This document shows positions 29,482 through 40,789 of a DNA stretch of 64,000 bases, in pieces (within the stretch, counting starts at the first letter, position 1; each line of letters opens with the position of its first letter). The translations under genes were made by a program, and so were the position numbers. Source of the DNA: Montanilutibacter psychrotolerans (GTDB lineage Bacteria > Pseudomonadota > Gammaproteobacteria > Xanthomonadales > Xanthomonadaceae); the NCBI RefSeq assembly GCF_003719825.1, contig NZ_RIBS01000012.1, positions 1 to 64,000 of the forward strand. Reading direction: 5' to 3'. A model generated the notes under the pieces. That model saw only the letters and a list, made by a program, of their open reading frames with translations, did no database searches and was not told where the DNA came from.

Positions 29482-29964
29482 ATGCGCGATGACGAGTTGC
29501 CGCACAAGACCGACGCCGGTCGAGAAGAAATCCGCAAACGGACGCTGAAACTGCCCAACGCGTTGCGGGCGGTTCTGCTGCTGGTCGATGGGCAACGTAG
29601 CGTCGCCCAGTTGCGCGGTGTCGTCGCCGGGCTGCACGGACCGGCCAATGCGCTCGACCAGTTGCTGGCGGCCGGGCTGATCGCCCGCGGCGCCAACGCG
29701 GCAACCGAAGGCGCGAAGCCCGTGCCCGCCGTGGCTTCGGACGAGGCCAGCCGCTACGGCATCCTTTACACCCTGATGTCGGAGACGGTGCGCCAGCATC
29801 TCGGGCTGCGCGGCTACTTCCTGCAGCTCAGGATCGAGCGCTGTGTCGACGTCGCGGGTTTGATGGCGCTGATGGGCGATCTCAAGATCGCGCTGGCCAA
29901 GGCGCATGGCACCGATTTCGCGGAGGAATCCGACGAGCACCTGCGCTCGGTGGCGTCGGCGTAA
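29482..29964 (+). CDS. Conserved-looking small soluble protein, function unknown
   Basis: I do not recognise this 160-residue protein. GAGGGGGAG precedes ATG 29482. The N-terminal third (LPNALRAVLLLVDGQRSVAQLRG… ALDQLLAAGLIARG) has the look of a small helix-turn-helix or winged-helix unit, followed by an Ala/Pro linker and a helical C-terminal domain (YGILYTLMSETVRQHLGLRG…). It has no signal peptide or membrane helix. It lies in the 5-kb insert between prpC and acnD; a regulator role for the prp genes is conceivable but nothing beyond location supports it. Confidence 0.65.
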   Translation: MRDDELPHKTDAGREEIRKRTLKLPNALRAVLLLVDGQRSVAQLRGVVAGLHGPANALDQLLAAGLIARGANAATEGAKPVPAVASDEASRYGILYTLMSETVRQHLGLRGYFLQLRIERCVDVAGLMALMGDLKIALAKAHGTDFAEESDEHLRSVASA

Positions 29965-30005
29965 CCGGTCGAGGCGCGATCGGCGCGCCCCGGCCGTTCC
30001 ATCAC

Positions 30006-30617
30006 TCAGGTCAACCCTTCGGCCTTCAACGCGGCCTGTACGCCGGCATCGGCGGCCATGCGCTGCTTGAACGCGGTCAGGTTGTCCAGACCGCCCAGGT
30101 CCAGACCCACCCCATCGGCCCAGCGCAACGTGATGTAGAAGTAGGGGTCGGCGAAGCTGCGGAAGCCGGCGAGCCATTCCCGGCCCTCGAGCTGGCGATC
30201 GGCACGTTCGAACAGCTTGCGCAGCTGGGCGAGTGCCGCCTGCTTGACCGCCTCGTGCTGGTCGGCGTCGGCGATGTAGACGGCCGGGGCGAACAGCGGC
30301 CGGAATGCCGGGTGCAGGTCGGAGTTCACGAACGCAAGCCAGCGGGTCGCCTCGGCGCGCTGGCGCGCACTGCCGTCGCCGGCGAGACCGGCTTGCGGGT
30401 AGGTGTCGGCGATGTAGCCCAGGATCGCGGCGTTCTGGGTCAGCGTGAAGTCGCCATCGACGATCGCCGGTACCGAGCCGGCCGGATTGATCGCCAGGAA
30501 GGGCGACGCCTTCAGCGACTCCTTGCTCATCACTTCGATCTCGAACGGCTGCCCGGTCCACTGCAACGCGATGTGGTCGGCCGTCGAGCAGGCGCCCGGC
30601 TTGGTGTAGAGCTTCAT
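30006..30617 (-). CDS. Glutathione S-transferase (beta-class-like)
   Basis: The 203-residue product has the N-terminal thioredoxin-like domain starting MKLYTKPGACSTADHIAL, with Cys10 as in bacterial beta-class enzymes, the cis-Pro of NPAGSVPAIV, and an all-helical C-terminal domain. The glutathione gamma-glutamyl site that is usually E-S/G is QN here (LTQNAAIL), so glutathione binding may differ. A GGAGA on the minus strand precedes the ATG. Substrates are unknown; in related species such enzymes serve detoxification. Confidence 0.88.
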   Translation of the reverse strand: MKLYTKPGACSTADHIALQWTGQPFEIEVMSKESLKASPFLAINPAGSVPAIVDGDFTLTQNAAILGYIADTYPQAGLAGDGSARQRAEATRWLAFVNSDLHPAFRPLFAPAVYIADADQHEAVKQAALAQLRKLFERADRQLEGREWLAGFRSFADPYFYITLRWADGVGLDLGGLDNLTAFKQRMAADAGVQAALKAEGLT

Positions 30618-30739
30618 GCGGTGTCTCCAGATGGAATCGGGTCGGCGACTATCGCCGTCCCACCGCACATGCTCAACGCCTCAGGCGCAACGCTGCGTCA
30701 CGGCAGCCCCGCCTTGTGCGGGCCACCGCGGGTCACGGA

Positions 30740-31198
30740 TTACGACTTGCGCGGCTTCAGCGATTGCACCTTCAGAAAGGTGTGGTCGCCGATCGTCGCC
30801 ACCTGGTACGCGTTGCGCCAGGAGGGATTGGCGATCGCGTGCGCCATGAAATGACTGGCGCCGGGGACGATTTCCTTTCGCTCGCCGGGCGGTAGCGCCC
30901 AGTTGCGTTCGGCTTCGAGCGCGATCGTCACCGACTCCGCCCACGCCTCGGAATTGCTCAGGCGGGTCGACGGCGGCACCAGGGTCGGCGCGAACTGCTT
31001 GCGGGCCGTGACGACGTCGCAGACGGTGTCGCCCCACAGCCCGCTGTCACGGCGGCGCAAGGCCACCTCGGCGACTGCCTGCTGGCCACGCACCGACTGG
31101 TCGCGGGCCTCGAGGTACACGGTGGTGCTCAGGCACAACGAATCTGCTGTCTGCGGCGGCAATACCGAAGCCAACCACATGATCCATGCCAACTTCAT
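30740..31198 (-). CDS. SleB/CwlJ-family cell wall hydrolase
   Basis: The 152-residue protein has a signal-like N terminus (MKLAWIMWLASVLPPQTADS) and one Hydrolase_2 (SleB) domain: LCLSTTVYLEARDQSVRGQQAVAEVAL, with the conserved Glu of YLEARDQS, then the TARKQFAPT segment and a C-terminal GASHFMAHAI…W region. It has no LysM or other wall-binding domain. Family members cleave peptidoglycan; non-spore-formers use them in wall remodelling. AAGGAGTA lies close before the ATG on this strand. Confidence 0.8.
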   Translation of the reverse strand: MKLAWIMWLASVLPPQTADSLCLSTTVYLEARDQSVRGQQAVAEVALRRRDSGLWGDTVCDVVTARKQFAPTLVPPSTRLSNSEAWAESVTIALEAERNWALPPGERKEIVPGASHFMAHAIANPSWRNAYQVATIGDHTFLKVQSLKPRKS

Positions 31199-31563
31199 AC
31201 GTACTCCTTGCTCCGTTGCGCCAGACCGCACTTCAGCGTCCGTCCCTCGCGGGGCGGTTACTACGGTGCGAACCGGCATGGCGTACTGGGGAGGGCGGCG
31301 GGCTCTCTGGCGCGCTTTGCCCTGGCGTCGACCCATGCAGACGGCATGGGCGACGAGGGAGGCCGCAAGGTGGGCGGCCGGAAAAGTTGGCGCACGGTAG
31401 CCGCGGCTTCCTAAACGCGGCGTGAATGCCTGGTTGTCGTGTCACCGCAGCAAGGGCGAAAACGCCGGGCTTGCCCGGTGTCGAACGCCCCCGTCTGCGG
31501 CTATTCAGGGGGCTTTTGGGACCCTCGCACCCATTTATCCAGGGTTTTCAGGCCCGCTGGGCC
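31199..31563. other. Intergenic stretch upstream of the SleB-like gene and downstream of fadH
   Basis: This 365-bp gap lies between a minus-strand gene start (31198) and a minus-strand gene end (31564). It holds a probable fadH terminator and GGCCC/GGGCC inverted repeats near 31551. Short reading frames cross it, but none has a recognisable product or ribosome site. Confidence 0.6.
31459..31478 (-). terminator. Possible terminator of fadH
   Basis: Read on the minus strand, CCGGG, loop CAAG, CCCGG forms a short stem followed by CGTTTTCG. The T run is only four long. Confidence 0.45.
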
Positions 31564-34283
<2,720 letters not shown>

Positions 34284-36881
34284 ATGAACACTGACTATCG
34301 AAAGCCGCTTCCGGGCACTGCGCTCGACTACTTCGATGCACGTGCCGCCATCGAGGCGATCGCGCCCGGCGCGTACGACACGCTGCCCTACACCTCACGC
34401 GTGCATGCGGAAAACCTGGTGCGCCGCGCGCAGCCGGCGATGCTGACCGACTACCTGTCGCAGTTGATCGAACGCCGCAGCGACCTGGACTTTCCCTGGT
34501 TCCCGGCTCGCGTGGTGTGCCACGACATCCTCGGCCAGACCGCACTGGTCGACCTGGCCGGCCTGCGCGACGCCATCGCCGAGATGGGCGGCGACCCGGC
34601 GCAGGTCAATCCGGTGGTGCCGACGCAGTTGATCGTCGACCACTCGCTGGCAGTGGAGGCAGCGGGCTTCGACAAGCAGGCGTTCGCGAAGAACCGCGCC
34701 GTGGAAGACCGCCGCAACGAAGACCGCTTCCACTTCATCAACTGGACCAAGAAGGCGTTCAAGAACGTCGACGTGATTCCGCCCGGCAACGGCATCATGC
34801 ATCAGATCAATCTGGAGCGGATGTCGCCGGTGGTGCATGCGCGCGACGACGTGGCGTTCCCCGACACGCTGGTGGGTACCGACAGCCACACGCCGCACGT
34901 TGATGCGCTGGGCGTGATCGCGATCGGCGTGGGTGGACTGGAAGCCGAGAGCGTCATGCTCGGCCGTGCATCGTGGATGCGTCTGCCGGACATCATCGGC
35001 GTGGAACTGACCGGCAAGCCTTCGCCCGGCATCACCGCCACCGACATCGTGCTCGCGCTGACCGAATTCCTGCGCCAGTCCAAGGTCGTTGGCGCGTACC
35101 TGGAGTTCCGTGGCGAAGGTGCGTCCGCACTGACGCTGGGCGATCGCGCCACCATCTCCAACATGGCACCCGAGTACGGCGCCACCGCGGCGATGTTCTT
35201 CATCGACGACAAGACCATCGATTACCTGCGCCTGACCGGCCGCGAAGACGCGCAGGTCAAGCTCGTGGAAACCTACGCCAGGCACACCGGCCTGTGGGCC
35301 GATGCACTGAAGACCGCGCAGTACGAGCGCACGTTGACGTTCGATCTGTCGAGCGTGGTGCGCAACATGGCCGGCCCGTCCAACCCGCACAAGCGCCTGC
35401 CGACCTCCGAGCTGGCCGCGCGCGGCATCGCCGGCGAATGGAAGGAAGAAGCCGGCCTGATGCCCGACGGCGCGGTGATCATCGCCGCCATCACCAGTTG
35501 CACCAACACCAGCAACCCGCGCAACGTGATCGCCGCAGGCCTGCTGGCGCGCAACGCCAACGCGCGCGGCCTGACCCGCAAGCCGTGGGTGAAGTCCTCG
35601 CTGGCGCCCGGCTCCAAGACCGTGCAGCTGTACCTGGAAGAAGCCAAGCTGTTGCCCGAACTGGAAAAGCTCGGCTTCGGCATCGTCGGCTTCGCCTGCA
35701 CCACCTGCAACGGCATGAGCGGCGCGTTGGACCCGGCCATCCAGAAGGAAGTGATCGAGCGCGACCTGTACGCGACGGCGGTGTTGTCGGGCAACCGCAA
35801 CTTCGACGGCCGCATCCATCCGTACGCGAAACAGGCCTTCCTCGCCTCGCCGCCACTGGTGGTCGCCTACGCGATCGCCGGCACCGTGCGATTCGACATC
35901 GAGAAGGACGTGCTCGGTATCGATGCCAGTGGCCAGCCGGTCATGCTCAAGGACATCTGGCCGAGCGACGAGGAGATCGACGCGATCGTCGCCAGCAGCG
36001 TGAAGCCGGAACAGTTCCGCGCGGTGTACGAGCCCATGTTCAAGTTCAGCGTCGAACACGGTGAGGCGATCAGCCCGTTGTACGACTGGCGCCCGCAGAG
36101 CACCTACATCCGTCGCCCGCCGTACTGGGAAGGCGCGCTGGCCGGCGAGCGCACGCTCTCCGGCATGCGTCCGCTGGCCGTGCTGGGCGACAACATCACC
36201 ACCGACCACTTGTCGCCGTCGAACGCGATCATGCTGGCCAGTGCCGCCGGCGAGTACCTGGCCAAGATGGGCCTGCCGGAAGAGGACTTCAATTCCTACG
36301 CCACGCACCGCGGCGACCACCTCACCGCGCAGCGCGCCACGTTCGCCAACCCCAAGCTGCTCAACGAGATGGTTCGCGACGAGGCCGGCGGCGTGAAGCA
36401 GGGTTCGTTGGCGCGCATCGAGCCCGAGGGCCAGGTGACCCGCATGTGGGAAGCGATCGAGACCTACATGGATCGTCAGCAGCCGCTGATCATCATCGCA
36501 GGCGCCGACTACGGCCAGGGGTCGTCGCGTGACTGGGCGGCCAAGGGCGTGCGCCTGGCGGGTGTGGAGGCGATCGCTGCCGAAGGCTTCGAACGCATCC
36601 ATCGCACCAACCTGATCGGCATGGGCGTGCTGCCCCTGGAGTTCCTGCCGGGCACCGATCGCAACTCGCTGGGCATCGACGGCACCGAGACGTACGACGT
36701 GCTGGGCGCACGCACGCCGCGCGCCACGCTCACCCTGATGATCCACCGCCGCAACGGTGAACGCGTGGATGTACCGGTGACCTGTCGCCTCGACACGGCC
36801 GAGGAAGTCTCGATCTACGAAGCCGGCGGCGTGCTGCAGCGCTTTGCCAACGACTTCCTCGAGGCGAACAAGGCGGCCTGA
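34284..36881 (+). CDS. acnD: Fe/S-dependent 2-methylcitrate dehydratase
   Basis: AcnD dehydrates 2-methylcitrate and, with PrpF, replaces the PrpD dehydratase. The 865-residue protein is an aconitase-family enzyme; its 4Fe-4S ligands are Cys406 (TSCTN), Cys472 and Cys475 (ACTTCNGMSG). DTLVGTDSHTPHVDALGVI and the C-terminal GADYGQGSSRDWAAKG (swivelling domain) are clear. The opening MNTDYRKPLPGTALDYFDARAA distinguishes AcnD from AcnA. The following prpF confirms the assignment. It is separated from prpB/prpC by about 5 kb. Confidence 0.95.
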   Translation: MNTDYRKPLPGTALDYFDARAAIEAIAPGAYDTLPYTSRVHAENLVRRAQPAMLTDYLSQLIERRSDLDFPWFPARVVCHDILGQTALVDLAGLRDAIAEMGGDPAQVNPVVPTQLIVDHSLAVEAAGFDKQAFAKNRAVEDRRNEDRFHFINWTKKAFKNVDVIPPGNGIMHQINLERMSPVVHARDDVAFPDTLVGTDSHTPHVDALGVIAIGVGGLEAESVMLGRASWMRLPDIIGVELTGKPSPGITATDIVLALTEFLRQSKVVGAYLEFRGEGASALTLGDRATISNMAPEYGATAAMFFIDDKTIDYLRLTGREDAQVKLVETYARHTGLWADALKTAQYERTLTFDLSSVVRNMAGPSNPHKRLPTSELAARGIAGEWKEEAGLMPDGAVIIAAITSCTNTSNPRNVIAAGLLARNANARGLTRKPWVKSSLAPGSKTVQLYLEEAKLLPELEKLGFGIVGFACTTCNGMSGALDPAIQKEVIERDLYATAVLSGNRNFDGRIHPYAKQAFLASPPLVVAYAIAGTVRFDIEKDVLGIDASGQPVMLKDIWPSDEEIDAIVASSVKPEQFRAVYEPMFKFSVEHGEAISPLYDWRPQSTYIRRPPYWEGALAGERTLSGMRPLAVLGDNITTDHLSPSNAIMLASAAGEYLAKMGLPEEDFNSYATHRGDHLTAQRATFANPKLLNEMVRDEAGGVKQGSLARIEPEGQVTRMWEAIETYMDRQQPLIIIAGADYGQGSSRDWAAKGVRLAGVEAIAAEGFERIHRTNLIGMGVLPLEFLPGTDRNSLGIDGTETYDVLGARTPRATLTLMIHRRNGERVDVPVTCRLDTAEEVSIYEAGGVLQRFANDFLEANKAA

Positions 36882-36892
36882 GTCGCCTCCGG

Positions 36893-36917
36893 CCCCTCTC
36901 CCGTTTGCGGAAGGGGG
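36893..36917. repeat. Imperfect C/G-run palindrome between acnD and prpF
   Basis: CCCCTCTCCCG, TTTG, CGGAAGGGGG is an imperfect hairpin of a form often dispersed in xanthomonad genomes. Only one copy is in this window, so its family status is not shown here. Confidence 0.4.
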
Positions 36918-37037
36918 CGAGTCGCGCCGGATGAAGGGCCCCGCGGCGTTGTGGACGCGGGCCCTCGTTCAACACGTCGTCAACGGCACATTGGGTCGCC
37001 ATCCGCGCGCCTTCCATCTTTCCACCGGACACCCACC

Positions 37038-38225
37038 ATGACCCACGCACCCCAACGCCGCATCCCCGCCACCTACATGCGCGGCGGCACGTCGAAAGGC
37101 GTGTTCTTCAAGCTGGACGATCTGCCCGAGGCCGCGCGGGTGCCGGGCCCGGCGCGCGATACGCTGCTGATGCGCGTGATCGGTTCTCCCGACCCGTACG
37201 GCAAGCACACCGATGGCATGGGCGGTGCGACTTCCAGCACCAGCAAGTGCGTGATCCTGTCGAAGTCCGAGGTTCCCGAGCACGATGTCGACTACCTGTA
37301 CGGGCAGGTCTCCATCGATACCGCCTTCGTGGACTGGAGCGGCAACTGCGGCAATCTCTCGTCCGCGGTGGGCCCGTTCGCTATCGCCAATGGCCTGATC
37401 GACCCCGCGCTCGTACCGCGCGACGGCATCGCCACGGTGCGCATCTGGCAGGCCAACATCGGGAAGACCATCGTCGCCCACGTGCCCGTCACCGACGGCC
37501 AGGTGCAGGAAACCGGTGACTTCGAACTCGATGGCGTGACGTTTCCCGCTGCCGAGATCCAGTTGGAATTCCTCGATCCGGCCGACGAGGGCGAAGGTGG
37601 CGGCGCGATGTTCCCGACCGGAAACCTGGTCGACGAGCTCGACGTACCGGGCGTGGGCGTGCTGAAGGCAACGCTGATCAACGCCGGCATCCCGACGATC
37701 TTTCTCAATGCGGCCGACCTGGGCTACACCGGCACCGAGCTGCAGGGCGCGATCAACGAAGACAAGGCCGCGCTGGCAAGATTCGAGACGATCCGCGCGC
37801 ACGGAGCGGTACGGATGGGGCTGATCGCGAAGGTCGAAGACGCCGCCACGCGCCAGCACACTCCCAAGGTCGCCTTCGTCGCGCCGGCGACCGGCCACCT
37901 GTCGTCCAGCGGCAAGCCCATCGCTGCCGATGACGTCGACCTGCTGGTGCGCGCGCTGTCGATGGGCAAGCTCCATCACGCGATGATGGGCACGGCCGCC
38001 GTTGCCATTGGCACGGCCGCGTCGATCCCGGGCACGGTGGTGAACGCGGCCGCCGGTGGTGGCGCGCGCGAAGCGGTGCGCTTCGGGCACCCGTCGGGCA
38101 CCCTGCGCGTCGGTGCACAGGCGGCGCAGGTCAACGGCCAGTGGACCGTCACCAAGGCCGTGATGAGCCGTAGCGCCCGCGTGCTGATGGAAGGCTGCGT
38201 GCGCGTTCCGGGCGATGCGATGTGA
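37038..38225 (+). CDS. prpF: 2-methylaconitate cis-trans isomerase
   Basis: PrpF isomerises the trans-2-methylaconitate-type product of AcnD to the cis form used in the cycle. The 395-residue protein has the diaminopimelate-epimerase-like fold; K70 (SSTSKCVI) and C104 (SGNCGNLSSAVGP) correspond to the active-site Lys and Cys known from Shewanella PrpF. IPATYMRGGTSKGVFF opens the family. It follows acnD by 156 bp and is closed by a 24-bp palindrome. Confidence 0.95.
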   Translation: MTHAPQRRIPATYMRGGTSKGVFFKLDDLPEAARVPGPARDTLLMRVIGSPDPYGKHTDGMGGATSSTSKCVILSKSEVPEHDVDYLYGQVSIDTAFVDWSGNCGNLSSAVGPFAIANGLIDPALVPRDGIATVRIWQANIGKTIVAHVPVTDGQVQETGDFELDGVTFPAAEIQLEFLDPADEGEGGGAMFPTGNLVDELDVPGVGVLKATLINAGIPTIFLNAADLGYTGTELQGAINEDKAALARFETIRAHGAVRMGLIAKVEDAATRQHTPKVAFVAPATGHLSSSGKPIAADDVDLLVRALSMGKLHHAMMGTAAVAIGTAASIPGTVVNAAAGGGAREAVRFGHPSGTLRVGAQAAQVNGQWTVTKAVMSRSARVLMEGCVRVPGDAM

Positions 38226-38234
38226 TGGATTGCG

Positions 38235-38258
38235 GCGCGGCCTGACGTCAGGCCGCGC
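38235..38258. terminator. Perfect 24-bp palindrome after prpF
   Basis: GCGCGGCCTGAC is followed immediately by its exact reverse complement, GTCAGGCCGCGC. It lies 9 bp after the prpF stop, between convergent genes. It may act as a transcript-end hairpin for both directions, though no T run is present. Confidence 0.55.
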
Positions 38259-38318
38259 GGCCCCAGGTGTGGGCGCCGAAGAAGGCGACAGGCCTGCACT
38301 CAATCGAGCGCTGGCGCG

Positions 38319-39110
38319 TCAATCGAAAGCGAAGGCGTCCAGCGCGAGCGATCCGAACTCGTGAGAGCGGTGCAGCGTGCGTACTTCTGGCGTGTCGCCG
38401 GCAGCGCCCAGCGCGACGAACAGCGGCATCAGGTGCTCCACCGTCGGATGGGCGTGGCGGGCATGCGGGGCGCGCTGCTGCCAGTCGAGCAGGGCAGGCC
38501 AGTCGTGGGCGACCAGCATGGTGTGCATCCAGTCGCCGAATTCAGCCGCCCACGGCGCCAGGGGCGCCCCCTTGTGCTGCCAGTCGAGGTCGCCCAGGTT
38601 GTGGACGAAGCCGCCGGAGCCGATCACCAGCACGCCCTCGCCGCGCAGCGGTGCCAGGGCCTTGCCCAGGGCGTAGTGCTGGGCTGCCGTGCCATGGGGC
38701 ATCACCGACAGCGGCACCACCGGGATGTCGGCCTGCGGGTACATGCGCCGCAGTGGTACCCATACCCCGTGATCGATGCCGTGGTTGTCGCGCACCTTGG
38801 ACGGCAGGCCGGCATCGGCCAGGCGCCGGACAATCTCTTCGGCCAGGTCCGGGTCGCCCGGGGCCGGGTATTGGAGCTGGTACAGCGGCTCGGGAAATCC
38901 ACCGAAATCGTGAACGGTGTGCGGCTGGGCGTGGCCGCCGAGCATCGGCCGGTCGGTGGTGAAATGCGCCGACGCGACCACGATGGCCTTGGGCCACGGC
39001 AGTTGCGCGCCGAGGTTGTCGAGGAATCGCCCGGCCGGTGAATCCTCGATGGCCAGCATCGGTGAGCCGTGCGAGATGAACAGGGTCGGCAGGTGCACAG
39101 GGATGTCCAT
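38319..39110 (-). CDS. LigB/YgiD-family extradiol ring-cleavage dioxygenase
   Basis: The 263-residue protein belongs to the class III extradiol dioxygenase family that includes DOPA 4,5-dioxygenase YgiD. Putative metal ligands are H14 (FISHGSPM), H49 (VASAHF), H170 (GGFVHNL) and H226 (HPTVEHLMPL). ATG 39110 is chosen by alignment to the family start (LPTLFISHG) and a GGGG just upstream. The physiological substrate is unknown; many such enzymes are annotated only as dioxygenases. Confidence 0.87.
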   Translation of the reverse strand: MDIPVHLPTLFISHGSPMLAIEDSPAGRFLDNLGAQLPWPKAIVVASAHFTTDRPMLGGHAQPHTVHDFGGFPEPLYQLQYPAPGDPDLAEEIVRRLADAGLPSKVRDNHGIDHGVWVPLRRMYPQADIPVVPLSVMPHGTAAQHYALGKALAPLRGEGVLVIGSGGFVHNLGDLDWQHKGAPLAPWAAEFGDWMHTMLVAHDWPALLDWQQRAPHARHAHPTVEHLMPLFVALGAAGDTPEVRTLHRSHEFGSLALDAFAFD

Positions 39111-39380
39111 ACCCCAAGGGTGGGCCGGTCGCGACGGATTTCCAAGCGACGGGCTCAGTCCGGAGCGTTCCGGGTGGGGCACCAATCGGCCGGGTGGGAA
39201 GTGAAGTCCGCTCCAGTTCTTCGCGCTACCACGATCTTCCGCGCGAATGTTAGGTCGCCGTTAACACGCCTTTCACATTGCCGAACCTAATCTTCGCCGG
39301 CGCCATTTGGCGACCGTCACGTACGGTTGGAACTCCGCTCTAGCGGTTTCCGAAATTCGAATGAACATGGAGAAGCTCGA

Positions 39381-40496
39381 ATGAATAAGAAACTCCTTTG
39401 CGCCGCCCTGTTGGGTGGTCTTGCGATGGCTCAGTCCGCAAGCGCCCAGGATTTTGACGATCGCTGGTACATCACCGGTTCGGTTGGCATGAACATCCAG
39501 GACAACCAGCGCGGCACGCGCAATGCCCCGTTCGCCGCTCTCGGCGTCGGCAAGTTCCTCAACCGCAACTGGTCGATCGACGGTGAGCTGAACTACCAGA
39601 ACCCCAACGGCGACGACAACCAGAATCTCAACTGGAGCCAGTACGGCGTGTCGATCGACGTGCGTCGCCACTTCATCAGCGACGGCCGTTCCTGGAACCC
39701 GTACCTGCTGATGGGCCTGGGTTACCAGCGCCACGAGGAAGAGTTCGACGCGTTCCCGAATCCGGTTTCGCCGGGCGAGCGTGAAGGCGGCGACGTCGCC
39801 GGCAAGCTGGGCGTCGGCCTGCAGGGCGACATGGGTCGCGTCAAGATCCGCACCGAGCTGGCCTACCGCATCGACGCGGACAACGACAGCGTCGGCGCGT
39901 TCCTGAACGACGATCTGCCGCGCGATGACGGCGAAGACTGGTTCGGCGACGTGCTGGCTTCGGTCGGCGTCGTGATCCCGCTGGGTCCGGAAGCCCAGAC
40001 CCCGGTCGGCCCGGCTCCGGTCGCGGCCAACTGCGCGGACATGGACGACGACGGCGACGGCGTCAACAACTGCAACGACAAGTGCCCGGGTTCGCAGTCG
40101 GGTCAGACGATCGGTCCGGACGGTTGCCCGGTTCCGGTGTCGATCGACCTGAAGGGCGTGAACTTCGACTTCGACAAGTCGACGCTGCGTCCGGACGCGG
40201 TTGCCATCCTCAACGAGGCGATCGAGATCCTGAAGCGTTACCCGGAGCTGAAGGTCGAAGTGGCCGGTCACACCGACTCGAAGGGCACCGACGCGTACAA
40301 CCAGGCCCTGTCGGAGCGTCGCTCGCGCGCCGTGTACGACTACCTGACCAGCAATGGCGTTGACGCCTCGCGTCTGGCCGGTCCGAACGGTTACGGCGAG
40401 AGCCGTCCGATCGCGCCGAACCAGAACGAAGACGGTTCGGACAACCCGGAAGGCCGTGCGCGCAACCGCCGCACCGAGCTGAACGTCCAGAACTAA
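39381..40496 (+). CDS. OmpA-family outer membrane protein, copy 1
   Basis: The 371-residue precursor has a signal peptide (MNKKLLCAALLGGLAMAQSASA), an N-terminal eight-strand-type beta-barrel domain, a Cys-bearing Asp-rich linker (DMDDDGDGVNNCNDKCPGSQ) like thrombospondin type 3 repeats, and a C-terminal OmpA domain with peptidoglycan-binding NQALSERRSRAVYDYL. It would link the outer membrane to the cell wall. Both this gene and the next have their own hairpins and terminators. The last ~460 bp are almost identical to copy 2, while the barrels differ more. Confidence 0.93.
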   Translation: MNKKLLCAALLGGLAMAQSASAQDFDDRWYITGSVGMNIQDNQRGTRNAPFAALGVGKFLNRNWSIDGELNYQNPNGDDNQNLNWSQYGVSIDVRRHFISDGRSWNPYLLMGLGYQRHEEEFDAFPNPVSPGEREGGDVAGKLGVGLQGDMGRVKIRTELAYRIDADNDSVGAFLNDDLPRDDGEDWFGDVLASVGVVIPLGPEAQTPVGPAPVAANCADMDDDGDGVNNCNDKCPGSQSGQTIGPDGCPVPVSIDLKGVNFDFDKSTLRPDAVAILNEAIEILKRYPELKVEVAGHTDSKGTDAYNQALSERRSRAVYDYLTSNGVDASRLAGPNGYGESRPIAPNQNEDGSDNPEGRARNRRTELNVQN

Positions 40497-40504
40497 GCGT
40501 CAGT

Positions 40505-40526
40505 TGCGGGTTTTCTGAAACCCGCA
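40505..40526 (+). promoter_or_regulatory. 3' hairpin of ompA copy 1
   Basis: TGCGGGTTT, loop TCTG, AAACCCGCA is a perfect 9-bp stem 8 bp after the stop, before the terminator. The same place after copy 2 has GCGGGCTGC/GCAGCCCG, a different stem sequence in the same architecture. Confidence 0.7.
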
Positions 40527-40537
40527 GGCAGTAACTC

Positions 40538-40568
40538 GAAGCCCGGCCCAGTGCCGGGCTTCGTATTT
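40538..40568 (+). terminator. Terminator of ompA copy 1
   Basis: GAAGCCCGGC, loop CCAGT, GCCGGGCTTC forms a 10-bp stem followed by GTATTTGT. Confidence 0.75.
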
Positions 40569-40645
40569 GTGCGGTCCCTGGGGAGGTCGATAAACCCGGG
40601 GTGGAAGGGTTTGGGTGGGCTGGCGTCAGCCAACGTTAAGATGTA

Positions 40646-40672
40646 TTAACAAAGTGGTTGAGCGTGTATGAT
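40646..40672 (+). promoter_or_regulatory. Possible promoter of ompA copy 2
   Basis: TTAACA (40646-40651), a 15-bp spacer and TATGAT (40667-40672). The hexamers are acceptable but the spacer is short. It would give a leader of about 110 nt. Copy 1 also has TTAACA upstream (39261) but no well-spaced -10. Confidence 0.45.
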
Positions 40673-40789
40673 CCCCCGGCCAGTGACCGCGGCGCCGGCT
40701 TGCCTGTGTCCAACGCGTCCCTGCAATGTGGTGCGCCGTGTGTTAACGCTTTTCCCCCGATTTCGACCGACCTCTGAAGGAGTCTGATT

